64,000 nt of DNA from Chloroflexota bacterium. Lineage in GTDB: Bacteria > Chloroflexota > UBA11872 > VXOZ01. The notes under the pieces are model-generated. The model did no database searches. It was not told the origin of the DNA and was given only the letters and a program-made list of their open reading frames with translations. Positions 17,672 to 24,654 of this stretch are shown piece by piece (positions within the stretch are counted from its first letter, which is position 1; the number at the start of each line of letters is the position of its first letter). The DNA is taken from NCBI GenBank assembly GCA_012270555.1, contig JAAXIC010000049.1:96013-160012 (forward strand). The letters run 5' to 3'. A program made the translations under genes and the position numbers.

Positions 17672-18520
17672 ATGTACACCAGGTCCTATAACGGCACGAA
17701 CAAGAAAGTCTTCTGGCAAGAGATGTGGCGGCACGAGCTCTATGAAGCGCTTAAGCATGATCCTGTCGTTATCATCCCGGTGGGGTCAATCGAGCAGCAC
17801 GGTCCTCACAGCCCGACCGACATTGACATCAGCATCCCGTACTACCTCGCCGCTGAAGCCGCCACGCGCACCGACGACTACCCCATCATCGTGGCACCGC
17901 CGGTCTGGACCGGTTTCACGCACTTCAACATGGGGCATATTGGCACAATTACGGTCACGTTGGAAACGTACATCGCGGTGCTCTGCGATGTTTGCCGCAG
18001 CATCAAGGCGAATGGGTTCGAGCGCATGATCATGCTCAACGGCCACGGCGGCAATGTGGCCCCGACGCAGACGACCTCAGTGAAGCTCGCCCAGGAGGAC
18101 ATCTGGTCGCTCCACGTTACGTATTTCCACATGGTGGAAGATGAACTCAAGGAGTGGGGCGACAGCGACGACTCCATCGGCCACGGCGGCGAGTGGGAGA
18201 CCTCGCTGCAGCTCTACCTGCGCGGCCACATGGTGGACCTGGACAAGCGCACGCCAAACGGTCTGGCGCCCTGGTTCCGCGATCCGGTGGTGGGCAAATT
18301 CGCCAAGTGGCCGGAACGACGCCGGGAAGCCGACGAAGGCGTGATGGGCGATCCTTTTGTAGCCAGCGCCGAGAAAGGCGAGCGTATCTTCAACCTCGCC
18401 GTGGAACGCCTCATCTTGGCCTGCAACGAATTGCACAACTACCCGGTACGCGGCTACTTCGATCGCGGCAGCGACGCGACCCTCGGGCCGCTCTCGCCGG
18501 ACGCCACGCCGCCACGCTAG
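17672..18520 (+). CDS. Creatininase family protein (metal-dependent amidohydrolase)
   Basis: From the ATG at 17672 the product has 282 residues. The block IPVGSIEQHGPHSPTDIDI carries E41, H43 and D52, whose spacing equals that of the metal ligands Glu34, His36 and Asp45 of creatininase. NGHGGN and the HGGEWETSLQL block (second metal site) follow. Family members hydrolyse creatinine or other cyclic or formamide amides. GGAGAGGT lies about six bases before the chosen ATG; a TTG at 17654 is in frame but upstream of that site. A PLP-enzyme gene begins only 46 bp downstream, so the two are probably co-transcribed. Substrate unknown. Confidence 0.88.
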   Translation: MYTRSYNGTNKKVFWQEMWRHELYEALKHDPVVIIPVGSIEQHGPHSPTDIDISIPYYLAAEAATRTDDYPIIVAPPVWTGFTHFNMGHIGTITVTLETYIAVLCDVCRSIKANGFERMIMLNGHGGNVAPTQTTSVKLAQEDIWSLHVTYFHMVEDELKEWGDSDDSIGHGGEWETSLQLYLRGHMVDLDKRTPNGLAPWFRDPVVGKFAKWPERRREADEGVMGDPFVASAEKGERIFNLAVERLILACNELHNYPVRGYFDRGSDATLGPLSPDATPPR

Positions 18521-18532
18521 CAGATCGGCAAC

Positions 18533-18550
18533 TTACTTACCCTAAAGTAA
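18533..18550. promoter_or_regulatory. Perfect inverted repeat in front of the HTH-PLP gene
   Basis: TTACTT-ACCCTA-AAGTAA is a perfect 6-6-6 inverted repeat in the 46-bp gap between the creatininase and SelA-like genes, ending 16 bp before the ATG. It overlaps a nested CTTAC...GTAAG pair. Because the downstream protein has its own DNA-binding N-terminus, this is a candidate autoregulatory operator. Confidence 0.45.
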
Positions 18551-18566
18551 CCGTAAGGAATTTGAA

Positions 18567-19949
18567 ATGCCCACATTCTCCACCAAAGAAGCGGCCGCTA
18601 AGCTCGGCCTATCTCAAGTGCGGATAAATAGGATTGCCAACGAAAATGGAGGGGTCGGCAGTCGAGATCCACAGACGGGGCACTGGCAGTTTAGTAGTGA
18701 TGACCTCAAGCGCATTGCCGCAGTCTCGCCCAAGGCCCGTTTGACAGAAGACCTCGGTGACTTTTACCAAGACCTAGGCGTAAAGCGCGTCATCAATGCG
18801 GCCGGAACGCTCACGCGCCTCGGCGGCACGCCGATGGACGACGACGTACTCGACGCCATGCGCGAAGCGGCGCAGTGGAGCGTGCGTATCGAGGAACTGC
18901 AAGAGGCGGCGGGGAACTATCTCGCCGAGGTCACCGGCGCGGAAGCTGGCTACGTCACCGCCGGCGCAGCGGCAGGCTTGCTGGTCGGCACAGCCGCCTG
19001 CCTGGCGGGCCTCGACATTCACAAGATGAATCTCCTGCCGGATACCGACGCCATTCCCAACGAGGTCATCATCCAACGCCTCCACCGGAACGCCTACGAC
19101 CATGCTTTGCGCACGGCGGGGGCGAAATTCGTTGAGGTCGGACATATCGGTCACCCGACCGGAGGCTATACCGAGCCGTGGCATATTGAGACTGCGATTA
19201 ACGAACGCACGGTTGCCGTACACTGGGTCGCTATGCCGGTGGAGGGCGCCGTGAGCTTGGAAGATACCGTTGCCGTCGCCCACAAGCACAACGTGCCGGT
19301 CATTGTGGACGCGGCCGGTGGGTTGCCGCCCGCCGAGAATTTGCAGGGCTATATCGCTACGGGAGCCGACCTTGTCTCTTTCTCCGGCGGCAAGGCGATT
19401 CAGGGACCGCAGGCCTCCGGCATCCTCGTGGGTCGCCGCGACCTCATTCAATCTGTGGCGCTGCAGCATCAGGACATGGATGTGATGGTGGAAACGTGGA
19501 CGTTGCGCGAGCAACTGCTTGGTAGCGGTCGCCTGCTCGGTCCGCCGCTGCAAGGCATCGGCCGCCCGATGAAGGTAGGCAAAGAAGAGATCGCCGGCCT
19601 GCTGGCAGCGGTGAAGAAGTACGTTAGCCGCGACCACACCGCCGCGCGCCAAGAGTGGCTCCGCCGTCTGGAAGCAATCGCCGCCGATCTCAGCGAAGTT
19701 GCCGGCGTTTCTACCGAAGTAGTAGGGCGCGACGGTGCCTCCTATCCCACGCTGCGCGTCTCATTGAACGAATCCGTGCACGGTGTCTCAGCAATTGATT
19801 TAGTGAACCGCCTGTTCGACGACGATCCGGCCATTGCCGTCAGCCAGTACGGCTCCTTGGAAGGCAGCGTCACCATCAACCCGCTCAACCTGGACGGCGA
19901 CAAGCCTCAGCTCGTCGCGGCCCGCATCCGTTCCATCGTCTCGCCGTAG
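18567..19949 (+). CDS. SelA-like PLP-dependent enzyme with an N-terminal helix-turn-helix
   Basis: Residues 1-55 of this 460-residue protein (STKEAAAKLGLSQVRINRIA, then GHWQFSSDDLKRIAAV) look like a MerR/excisionase-type helix-turn-helix. Residues from about 70 are a fold-type I PLP enzyme of the SelA-like family, with VINAAGTLTRLGG near the start, FDAAGG-type VIVDAAGGLPPAENL and the PLP lysine K276 in SFSGGKAIQGPQ. Such proteins are often labelled selenocysteine synthase, but many are lyases such as DgaE, which removes ammonia from D-glucosaminate 6-phosphate. KDG kinase and KDPG aldolase genes lie just downstream, which favours the lyase reading. TAAGGA precedes the ATG. The HTH fusion is unusual. 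Confidence 0.85.
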   Translation: MPTFSTKEAAAKLGLSQVRINRIANENGGVGSRDPQTGHWQFSSDDLKRIAAVSPKARLTEDLGDFYQDLGVKRVINAAGTLTRLGGTPMDDDVLDAMREAAQWSVRIEELQEAAGNYLAEVTGAEAGYVTAGAAAGLLVGTAACLAGLDIHKMNLLPDTDAIPNEVIIQRLHRNAYDHALRTAGAKFVEVGHIGHPTGGYTEPWHIETAINERTVAVHWVAMPVEGAVSLEDTVAVAHKHNVPVIVDAAGGLPPAENLQGYIATGADLVSFSGGKAIQGPQASGILVGRRDLIQSVALQHQDMDVMVETWTLREQLLGSGRLLGPPLQGIGRPMKVGKEEIAGLLAAVKKYVSRDHTAARQEWLRRLEAIAADLSEVAGVSTEVVGRDGASYPTLRVSLNESVHGVSAIDLVNRLFDDDPAIAVSQYGSLEGSVTINPLNLDGDKPQLVAARIRSIVSP

Positions 19950-20010
19950 GAGCAACAACTGAGGGCTTGCTCTGTTTAGGTAGCACTCGGAATTTTGACA
20001 CCTTTCCAAA

Positions 20011-20080
20011 GTCCGTTCATGGTTCGACAAGGGCTTTCGTAAAGCCCAGGCTTCGCGAAGCCCACTCACCACGAACGGAC
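20011..20080. repeat. Hairpin repeat of family C
   Basis: Outer arms GTCCGTTC/GAACGGAC flank GGTTCGACAAGGGCTTTCGT and an inner GGGCTTTCGTAAAGCCC hairpin plus CTTCGCGAAG. It lies between the SelA-like and NUDIX-like genes. Confidence 0.65.
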
Positions 20081-20137
20081 TTGTGCTTGGCCGGAATGCT
20101 GAGAGGAGCTTGTAGTTTGTGTTGAGGTCATTACGGC

Positions 20138-20797
20138 ATGCGACTCCGTGACTTCGGCGCAGACGGCCAACGCTTTGCCGGAATAATTGGCTTGCGCCGG
20201 AACAAGCTGCTTTTCACGGTGCCTGATCCAAGCTATGCGCAAGAAGCGGAGAATGGCGCACACGTCCTTCCTCTCTGGGGCATCGGCGGCATGTGCGACG
20301 CGGGCGAATCGTGGCAGGACGCCGCTCAGCGCCACGGTGAAGCCGAGACCGACTGCGAAGTGCGGCTCTTTTCCAGCCGCGAAACCTACTATCTCAACGT
20401 GAAGAGCGACATCTTTGCCGTAGACGTAGACGATGTACCGGCGCCCGCCCTGCTCTATGCCGCGGCCTACCGACCGCCGGACAATCCCTACGGCGACCTG
20501 CAAACGATTTACGGCGCGGAGTACTTCGCCCACGTGCGGGGCACGCCCCGGCCTGGCGAGGACGCTGCCGCGCTTATTGCCCTCGGCCAGCCGTTGCTCG
20601 TGGCCGCGGCCCAGCAGCCGCTAACGTTGGACAACCTGCTCCAAGCGGGAGCAGAGCTTTTCCCCAATCCGGACTATCCTCCGCTCGAGCCGACCGCATC
20701 CATCACGCCGCTCGGCACGCCAAACTTCATGCTGCACGTGCTTGACGCCGGACACTGGTGGCAAACGCTCTCTTTGGCCGACCTGCCGCTGCTCTAG
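20138..20797 (+). CDS. NUDIX-like protein with degenerate catalytic box
   Basis: This 219-residue protein has a stretch, GGMCDAGESWQDAAQRHGEA, that follows the NUDIX box layout (GX5EX7REUXEEXGU) at the first glycine, the following Glu and the Arg. Two positions are changed: the REx pair reads RH, and of the paired metal-binding glutamates one is Ala (EAE in place of xEE). It may therefore bind but not hydrolyse a nucleoside diphosphate, or be a pseudo-enzyme. The C-terminal half is unlike typical short NUDIX proteins. No strong ribosome-binding site is visible. It could also be an unrelated protein with a chance match. Confidence 0.6.
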   Translation: MRLRDFGADGQRFAGIIGLRRNKLLFTVPDPSYAQEAENGAHVLPLWGIGGMCDAGESWQDAAQRHGEAETDCEVRLFSSRETYYLNVKSDIFAVDVDDVPAPALLYAAAYRPPDNPYGDLQTIYGAEYFAHVRGTPRPGEDAAALIALGQPLLVAAAQQPLTLDNLLQAGAELFPNPDYPPLEPTASITPLGTPNFMLHVLDAGHWWQTLSLADLPLL

Positions 20798-20875
20798 ACG
20801 CTGGGCGCTCGGCGCCGGGCCGCAGATAGCGGGCATTACGGGCCAAGCCCAGCCCAAGCCTCAATAGAGAGAAGC

Positions 20876-21110
20876 GGGGAACAAGCCCCAATGTCGTCAC
20901 ATTAAACTAAAGTGGCAATGAATACCGCGCCTCACGTCCCCGGTAGCGTAGGTTTGCAACCCCGTATCGAGTACGGGGCAGGCTCTGCGCCCGCCTGTCG
21001 GCGCCTGCCATTTCCCCTCACCCCGGCCCTCTCCCCAAGGAGAGGGGGCAGAGCGCGCCCAATGAGCGTACCGTCTTAATCTTTATGCGACAGCATTGGG
21101 AACAAGCCCC
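20876..21110. repeat. ~235-bp composite repeat with terminal inverted repeats (MITE-like), full copy
   Basis: The left end GGGGAACAAGCCCC followed by AATGTCGTCACATTAA is the imperfect inverse of the right end TTTATGCGACAGCATT followed by GGGAACAAGCCCC. Inside are, in order, CGCGCCTCACGTCCCCGG, a family B-like GTAGGTTTGCAACC, GTACGGGGCAGGCTCTGCGC, a family A palindrome (21014-21048) and GCGCGCCCAATGAGCGTACC. A copy in the opposite orientation with the same parts is at 42052-42284. No open reading frame is present, so it would have to be mobilised in trans, if at all. It fills much of the 410-bp gap 20798-21207. Confidence 0.65.
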
Positions 21111-21166
21111 CCGCGCTACTTCCGGTTCCCTCCCCCCGGGGAACGGAAGACTCTTGCTCATCCAGT

Positions 21167-21202
21167 CCCCTCTCCCCGCGGGAGAGGGCTAGGGTGAGGG
21201 GG
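21167..21202. repeat. Dispersed repeat family A
   Basis: CCCCTCTCCCCGCGGGAGAG followed by GGCTAGGGTGAGGGGG. It abuts the 3' end of the sugar kinase gene (stop at 21208), so it may serve as that gene's transcript end. Confidence 0.7.
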
Positions 21203-21207
21203 TTCCG

Positions 21208-22161
21208 TCAAGGCAGCATGTCCGATTTCTGTTCCCAGGCGGCAAGCGCAGCCTCTACCTCGCTCTTCTCCGGCAAGCTGGCGATAGCACCCCGGCCTCG
21301 TACCTTGAGTCCGGCCATGACCATGCCCAAGCGCGCTGCTTCCAGCGGCGGCATGTTCTCCACCAGCCCGTGCAAGAACGCGCCATTGAATGCGTCACCG
21401 GCGCCGGTCGTGTCGACCACATGCGACACAGTGAAGGCAGGCACCATCCCCGTTCCATCTTCCGTGCTCAGGTAAACGCCGGCTGCGCCCAGCTTGACCG
21501 CTACCGCATACGCGCCAAAGCCACGCAGGTAGTCTGCCGTTTCCTCCGCAGTTGCCAAGCCGAACAACTGCTCCGACTCCTCAGGTCCGCTCGGCAGGGC
21601 GATGTCCACGTGGGGCAGAAGTTCTTCAGCCGCGGCCCGCGCCTCCGCCGCCGACCACAGCGCCGGCCGCAGATTGGGGTCGAACGAAACACACACATGC
21701 GCCTCATTCGCAATGCGCGCCGCCGCCAGTGCGGTCGCCCGCGCCGACTCCGAAATTGCCTGGGCGATGCCGCTGATGTGCAGCACCCTTGCCTGTGCGA
21801 TGTAGTCGGGATCCAAGTCCGCAGGGGTCATGGTGCTGGGCGCGCTGCCGGCCCGGTAGTACGTAAAATCGCGTTCGCCGTGCCCGTAGATGGAGATGAA
21901 ATAAATGCCGTTACGCCCCTCCACGCGCTTTACGTGTGACGTGTCGATGCCCAAGTTCTCCCAGCCATTTAGCAAATACTTCTGAAAGGGATCATTGCCG
22001 ACGCGCGAGAGAAAGCCGCACGAGCTGCCCAGCCGAGACGCCGCCGCCAGCAGGTTGAGCGCATCACCGGCAAAGGCTTTCTGCACCTGCTCCGCCTCTG
22101 CCAGCGGCTCTTCAGCAAAGAACTCCACCATGCACTCGCCCAGCGAGAGAATGTCAGGCAT
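21208..22161 (-). CDS. PfkB-family sugar kinase, probably 2-keto-3-deoxygluconate kinase
   Basis: From the ATG at 22161 the product has 317 residues. The signature VVDTTGAGDAFNGAFLHGL near the C-terminus contains the PfkB catalytic aspartate and anion hole, and the N-terminal LSLGECMVEFF block is typical of KDG kinases. A GGGAAGGG run precedes the ATG; a longer reading from 22236 would add 25 residues not seen in the family. The KDPG aldolase gene lies upstream on the same strand, so the two enzymes together phosphorylate KDG and split it to pyruvate and glyceraldehyde 3-phosphate. A GAF- or fructose-specific role is less likely given this pairing. Confidence 0.85.
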   Translation of the reverse strand: MPDILSLGECMVEFFAEEPLAEAEQVQKAFAGDALNLLAAASRLGSSCGFLSRVGNDPFQKYLLNGWENLGIDTSHVKRVEGRNGIYFISIYGHGERDFTYYRAGSAPSTMTPADLDPDYIAQARVLHISGIAQAISESARATALAAARIANEAHVCVSFDPNLRPALWSAAEARAAAEELLPHVDIALPSGPEESEQLFGLATAEETADYLRGFGAYAVAVKLGAAGVYLSTEDGTGMVPAFTVSHVVDTTGAGDAFNGAFLHGLVENMPPLEAARLGMVMAGLKVRGRGAIASLPEKSEVEAALAAWEQKSDMLP

Positions 22162-22256
22162 GTTCGACCCTTCCCAATCGCCAATTCGCATTACCATCAA
22201 GAGGCCGTTGCGCGGCCCTGCCAAACAGTTCCGCATGGGCCGTATCGGCCCCGGTT

Positions 22257-22292
22257 CCCCTCACCCCAACCCTCTCCCACAGGGAGAGGGGG
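22257..22292. repeat. Dispersed repeat family A
   Basis: CCCCTCACCCCAACCCTCTC followed by CCACAGGGAGAGGGGG, in the gap between the kinase and aldolase genes. Confidence 0.7.
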
Positions 22293-22388
22293 CTTCTCGC
22301 TTGTAGGCTTGGGTAGTGCAAAGGTCTTCGCTAGGAAGGACCCACTCGTAGACCATCGGCGGCAACAAACTGCCAAACGTCACGGAGC

Positions 22389-23021
22389 CTACAGTTCCTC
22401 TACAAACCGTCGCGCAAAGTCTGTGAGGCCCACATAGTCCCCAGCCGCAATGAGCGACGGCGGCATGAGGCCGGAACCCAGCGCTACGTTCGCCGCGCCT
22501 GCCTCCAAGTAGGTGCGGTAATTCTCAAATCCGATACCTCCGGAAGCCACGATGGAAATGTCGGGGAGCGGTCCCAGCACGGACTTGACGTAGCTCGGCC
22601 CGCCGACGCTATCGATGGGAAAGACCTTCACCATGTCCGAGCCTGACTCGTGGACATCGAGGATTTCAGTCGGTGTCAGACCGGCCATGATGCAGGGCAC
22701 GTCCGCCTCGTGCGCTTGCGCCACGAGCGCGGGCCGGTTCACCGGTCCCACGACGAACTGCGCGCCGGCCGCCAGCGCCTCCCTCGCCTGTACTCCGGTA
22801 GTCACAGTGCCTGCACCCACCAGGCAATTGGCGGGCTTCTCCGCCGCAACCGCTTCAATCACGGCTGCGGCGTCCGGCACCGTAAACGTAATCTCAACGA
22901 GCCGGATGCCCGCGGCATACAGCGCCTGCGCGGTCCGCACCGCCTCCTCAGCGGTCTTGGTGCGCACCACGGCGGTTAGCTTGGCCTCATATAGATCATT
23001 CAGCAGCGCCGCACGGCTCAT
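22389..23021 (-). CDS. 2-dehydro-3-deoxy-phosphogluconate (KDPG/KHG) aldolase
   Basis: From the ATG at 23021 this is a 210-residue class I aldolase. E43 in LVEITF and the Schiff-base lysine K132 in DMVKVFP are in place, and VASGGIGFEN forms the phosphate-binding loop. The usual SPG motif after FVV reads GPV, a small departure. AAGGAG lies six bases before this ATG, which decides it over the in-frame ATG at 23039. It cleaves KDPG or a related keto-deoxy acid to pyruvate and an aldehyde. The downstream sugar kinase completes an Entner-Doudoroff-like branch. Confidence 0.9.
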   Translation of the reverse strand: MSRAALLNDLYEAKLTAVVRTKTAEEAVRTAQALYAAGIRLVEITFTVPDAAAVIEAVAAEKPANCLVGAGTVTTGVQAREALAAGAQFVVGPVNRPALVAQAHEADVPCIMAGLTPTEILDVHESGSDMVKVFPIDSVGGPSYVKSVLGPLPDISIVASGGIGFENYRTYLEAGAANVALGSGLMPPSLIAAGDYVGLTDFARRFVEEL

Positions 23022-23278
23022 TGCATTCTCCTTAGCCACGCCTTACCCTATCCACGATTTCGTTGCCCTCCACCCGGAAGGTAGACTGGAAGCCGCAAAC
23101 CAAGAGTCAGTTCATGTAGTATAATCGTAAATGCAAGACCTCCTCTTGAGCTTAGAATCAGTCTAGCATTACACTAAAGAAGATGCGCCATCCGCATCTT
23201 CTACCTTGACCCGTTTGTTCGTTCTTGCTGCGTTCTGCTGCGCCTGCCGGTGCTATGCCCACTCGCTACTCCTCAAGC

Positions 23279-24259
23279 ATGCCACTTCGAGAAATCCTAC
23301 AACGTGTAACCAACGCTCCCGCTTTGCAGTCATACTCCGCCTTATTGTCGCGGATTCCGACACCAACGGGTCTGCAAGGGACGGCCCTGTGTGTACTTCT
23401 CATGGCAGCCTGCGCCCAGACGGGCTCTGAACAGATGACGTTTGGGCGCACCATTCCGCCTGCCACAACCGTGCCGACACCATCTGTGCCCGCGCCCATA
23501 CCCGCTGCGAGCGCTGCGCCAACAGTTGCCGTACCCACGGCAACCCCTTACCCCACACCGGACCTCAGCGGGCTTCCCTATGAGGTTCTCGCCCAAGAGG
23601 TCGTGCGCGGCAGCCCGGACATACCTGCCGTCGCGTTCACGCTCGACGGTGGCGCTATTGCCGCCTACACTCCCGAAATATTGGAGATATTGCGTGAGCA
23701 CCAGGTACGCATCACGATCTTCATTACCGGGCAGTTCGCCGAACGCCACCCTGAACTCGTCCTCGAGATGATCGACGACGGGCACGAAATCGGCAACCAC
23801 TCGTACGCGCACCCTGAATTCACGAAGCTGAGCGATGACTCCATCCGCGCGGAACTCACCCGCACAGAGGAAATCATAAAGGACGTAGCGGGAGTGAGCA
23901 CCAAACCCTGGTTTCGCTTCCCCTATGGCGCGCGCAATCACCATGTCCGCCGTGTAGTAGCCCATGAAGGCTACCAGAGCATCTATTGGACAATCGACAC
24001 CATTGACTGGCGGGATGACGCCACACCTGCCTTGGTCAAGCAGCGCATCCGCGACCGCCTAGGGAATGGTGTCATCATACTCGCGCATCTCGGTAGCAGG
24101 CATACTGTGGAAGCGCTCCCAGACATCTTGACTGAGCTCAGGGAGCAAGGCTATCAGATTGTAAAAGTCTCTGAGCTCTTGTATCCGCCGCCACAAATAC
24201 AGCCAACTCCCACTATCGTCGTAGAGCCTACCCCCACCGTTGTGCTCTCCAGCCCTTGA
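23279..24259 (+). CDS. Polysaccharide deacetylase (CE4/NodB-like) lipoprotein
   Basis: A lipobox VLLMAAC near residue 40 and a Pro/Ala/Thr-rich linker precede a NodB-homology domain. Its motifs are: motif 1 TLDGG (D123), motif 2 HSYAH, motif 3 RFPYGA, motif 4 DTIDW and motif 5 ILAHLG. Motif 1 is normally TFDDG; the second Asp, a metal ligand, is Gly here, so activity may be altered. A Pro/Thr tail follows. The start is uncertain: in-frame ATGs at 23255 and 23279 and a TTG at 23345 are possible, none with a good ribosome-binding site; the last would give the most normal signal-peptide length. It probably acts on cell-wall or exported glycans. Confidence 0.82.
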   Translation: MPLREILQRVTNAPALQSYSALLSRIPTPTGLQGTALCVLLMAACAQTGSEQMTFGRTIPPATTVPTPSVPAPIPAASAAPTVAVPTATPYPTPDLSGLPYEVLAQEVVRGSPDIPAVAFTLDGGAIAAYTPEILEILREHQVRITIFITGQFAERHPELVLEMIDDGHEIGNHSYAHPEFTKLSDDSIRAELTRTEEIIKDVAGVSTKPWFRFPYGARNHHVRRVVAHEGYQSIYWTIDTIDWRDDATPALVKQRIRDRLGNGVIILAHLGSRHTVEALPDILTELREQGYQIVKVSELLYPPPQIQPTPTIVVEPTPTVVLSSP

Positions 24260-24284
24260 CAGCGTGCAGAGGCTGCCGTAGAAT
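24256..24284 (+). promoter_or_regulatory. Sigma-70-type promoter of the trp operon
   Basis: TTGACA (24256-24261) is followed after exactly 17 bp by TAGAAT (24279-24284). The -35 box overlaps the stop codon of the deacetylase gene. Transcription would begin just ahead of the T-box leader. Confidence 0.7.
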
Positions 24285-24303
24285 ACAATTCACAATTGAA
24301 TAC

Positions 24304-24620
24304 GGAAAAGGCGACGATCAGGAAGAGTACGCTGCTAAGGCGGCCTCCAGAGAGCCGGGAAACGGTGGGATCCCGGTGGTGCGCGGTCAGCGGAATGGGC
24401 CTGGGAGCTGTGACCTGAAAGGTGGCTTGTGCGTAGGCGGGTATGCTGCCCGCACGTGCAGTTGCCGATTAGGCGTCAACGGAACCCCTACCGTAGACTT
24501 TGGGGCAAGCATGAAACCATGCAATTGGGGAGTGCTTGAGGAAATTAAGCGGGCTGCGCATGCAGCCAAGAAGGGTGGCACCGCGAGACGTGTTCTCGTC
24601 CCTTTGGGGACGAGATTTTT
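24304..24620 (+). ncRNA. T-box riboswitch (tRNA-Trp-sensing leader) of the trp operon
   Basis: The leader contains the invariant T-box sequence AAGGGTGGCACCGCGA at 24571-24586, directly followed by a terminator hairpin CTCGTCCC/GGGACGAG (24595-24614, 4-nt loop) and a T-rich tail. The 5' part has the stem I hallmarks GGAAGAGTA (near 24321) and CAGAGAGCC (near 24348). The likely specifier codon is TGG (Trp) at 24396-24398 within CGGAATGGGCC. Uncharged tRNA-Trp would pair with TGG and the T-box bulge and favour antitermination. The downstream genes are trpE onward, including trpS, which fits a Trp-responsive switch. Confidence 0.92.
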
Positions 24621-24654
24621 GCTTTAAGCGCATGGTCTGAACTAAGGAAAGACG

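Noticed and set aside
18567..19949. Annotation as selenocysteine synthase (selA)
   Set aside because: The fold matches SelA, but no selB, selD or tRNA-Sec is visible, an HTH is fused to the N-terminus, and KDG kinase/KDPG aldolase genes nearby point to a DgaE-like lyase.
24256..24627. 123-codon open frame over the trp leader
   Set aside because: It coincides with the T-box RNA (AAGGGTGGCACC, specifier, terminator). Its translation has no family pattern and it would run through the terminator hairpin.
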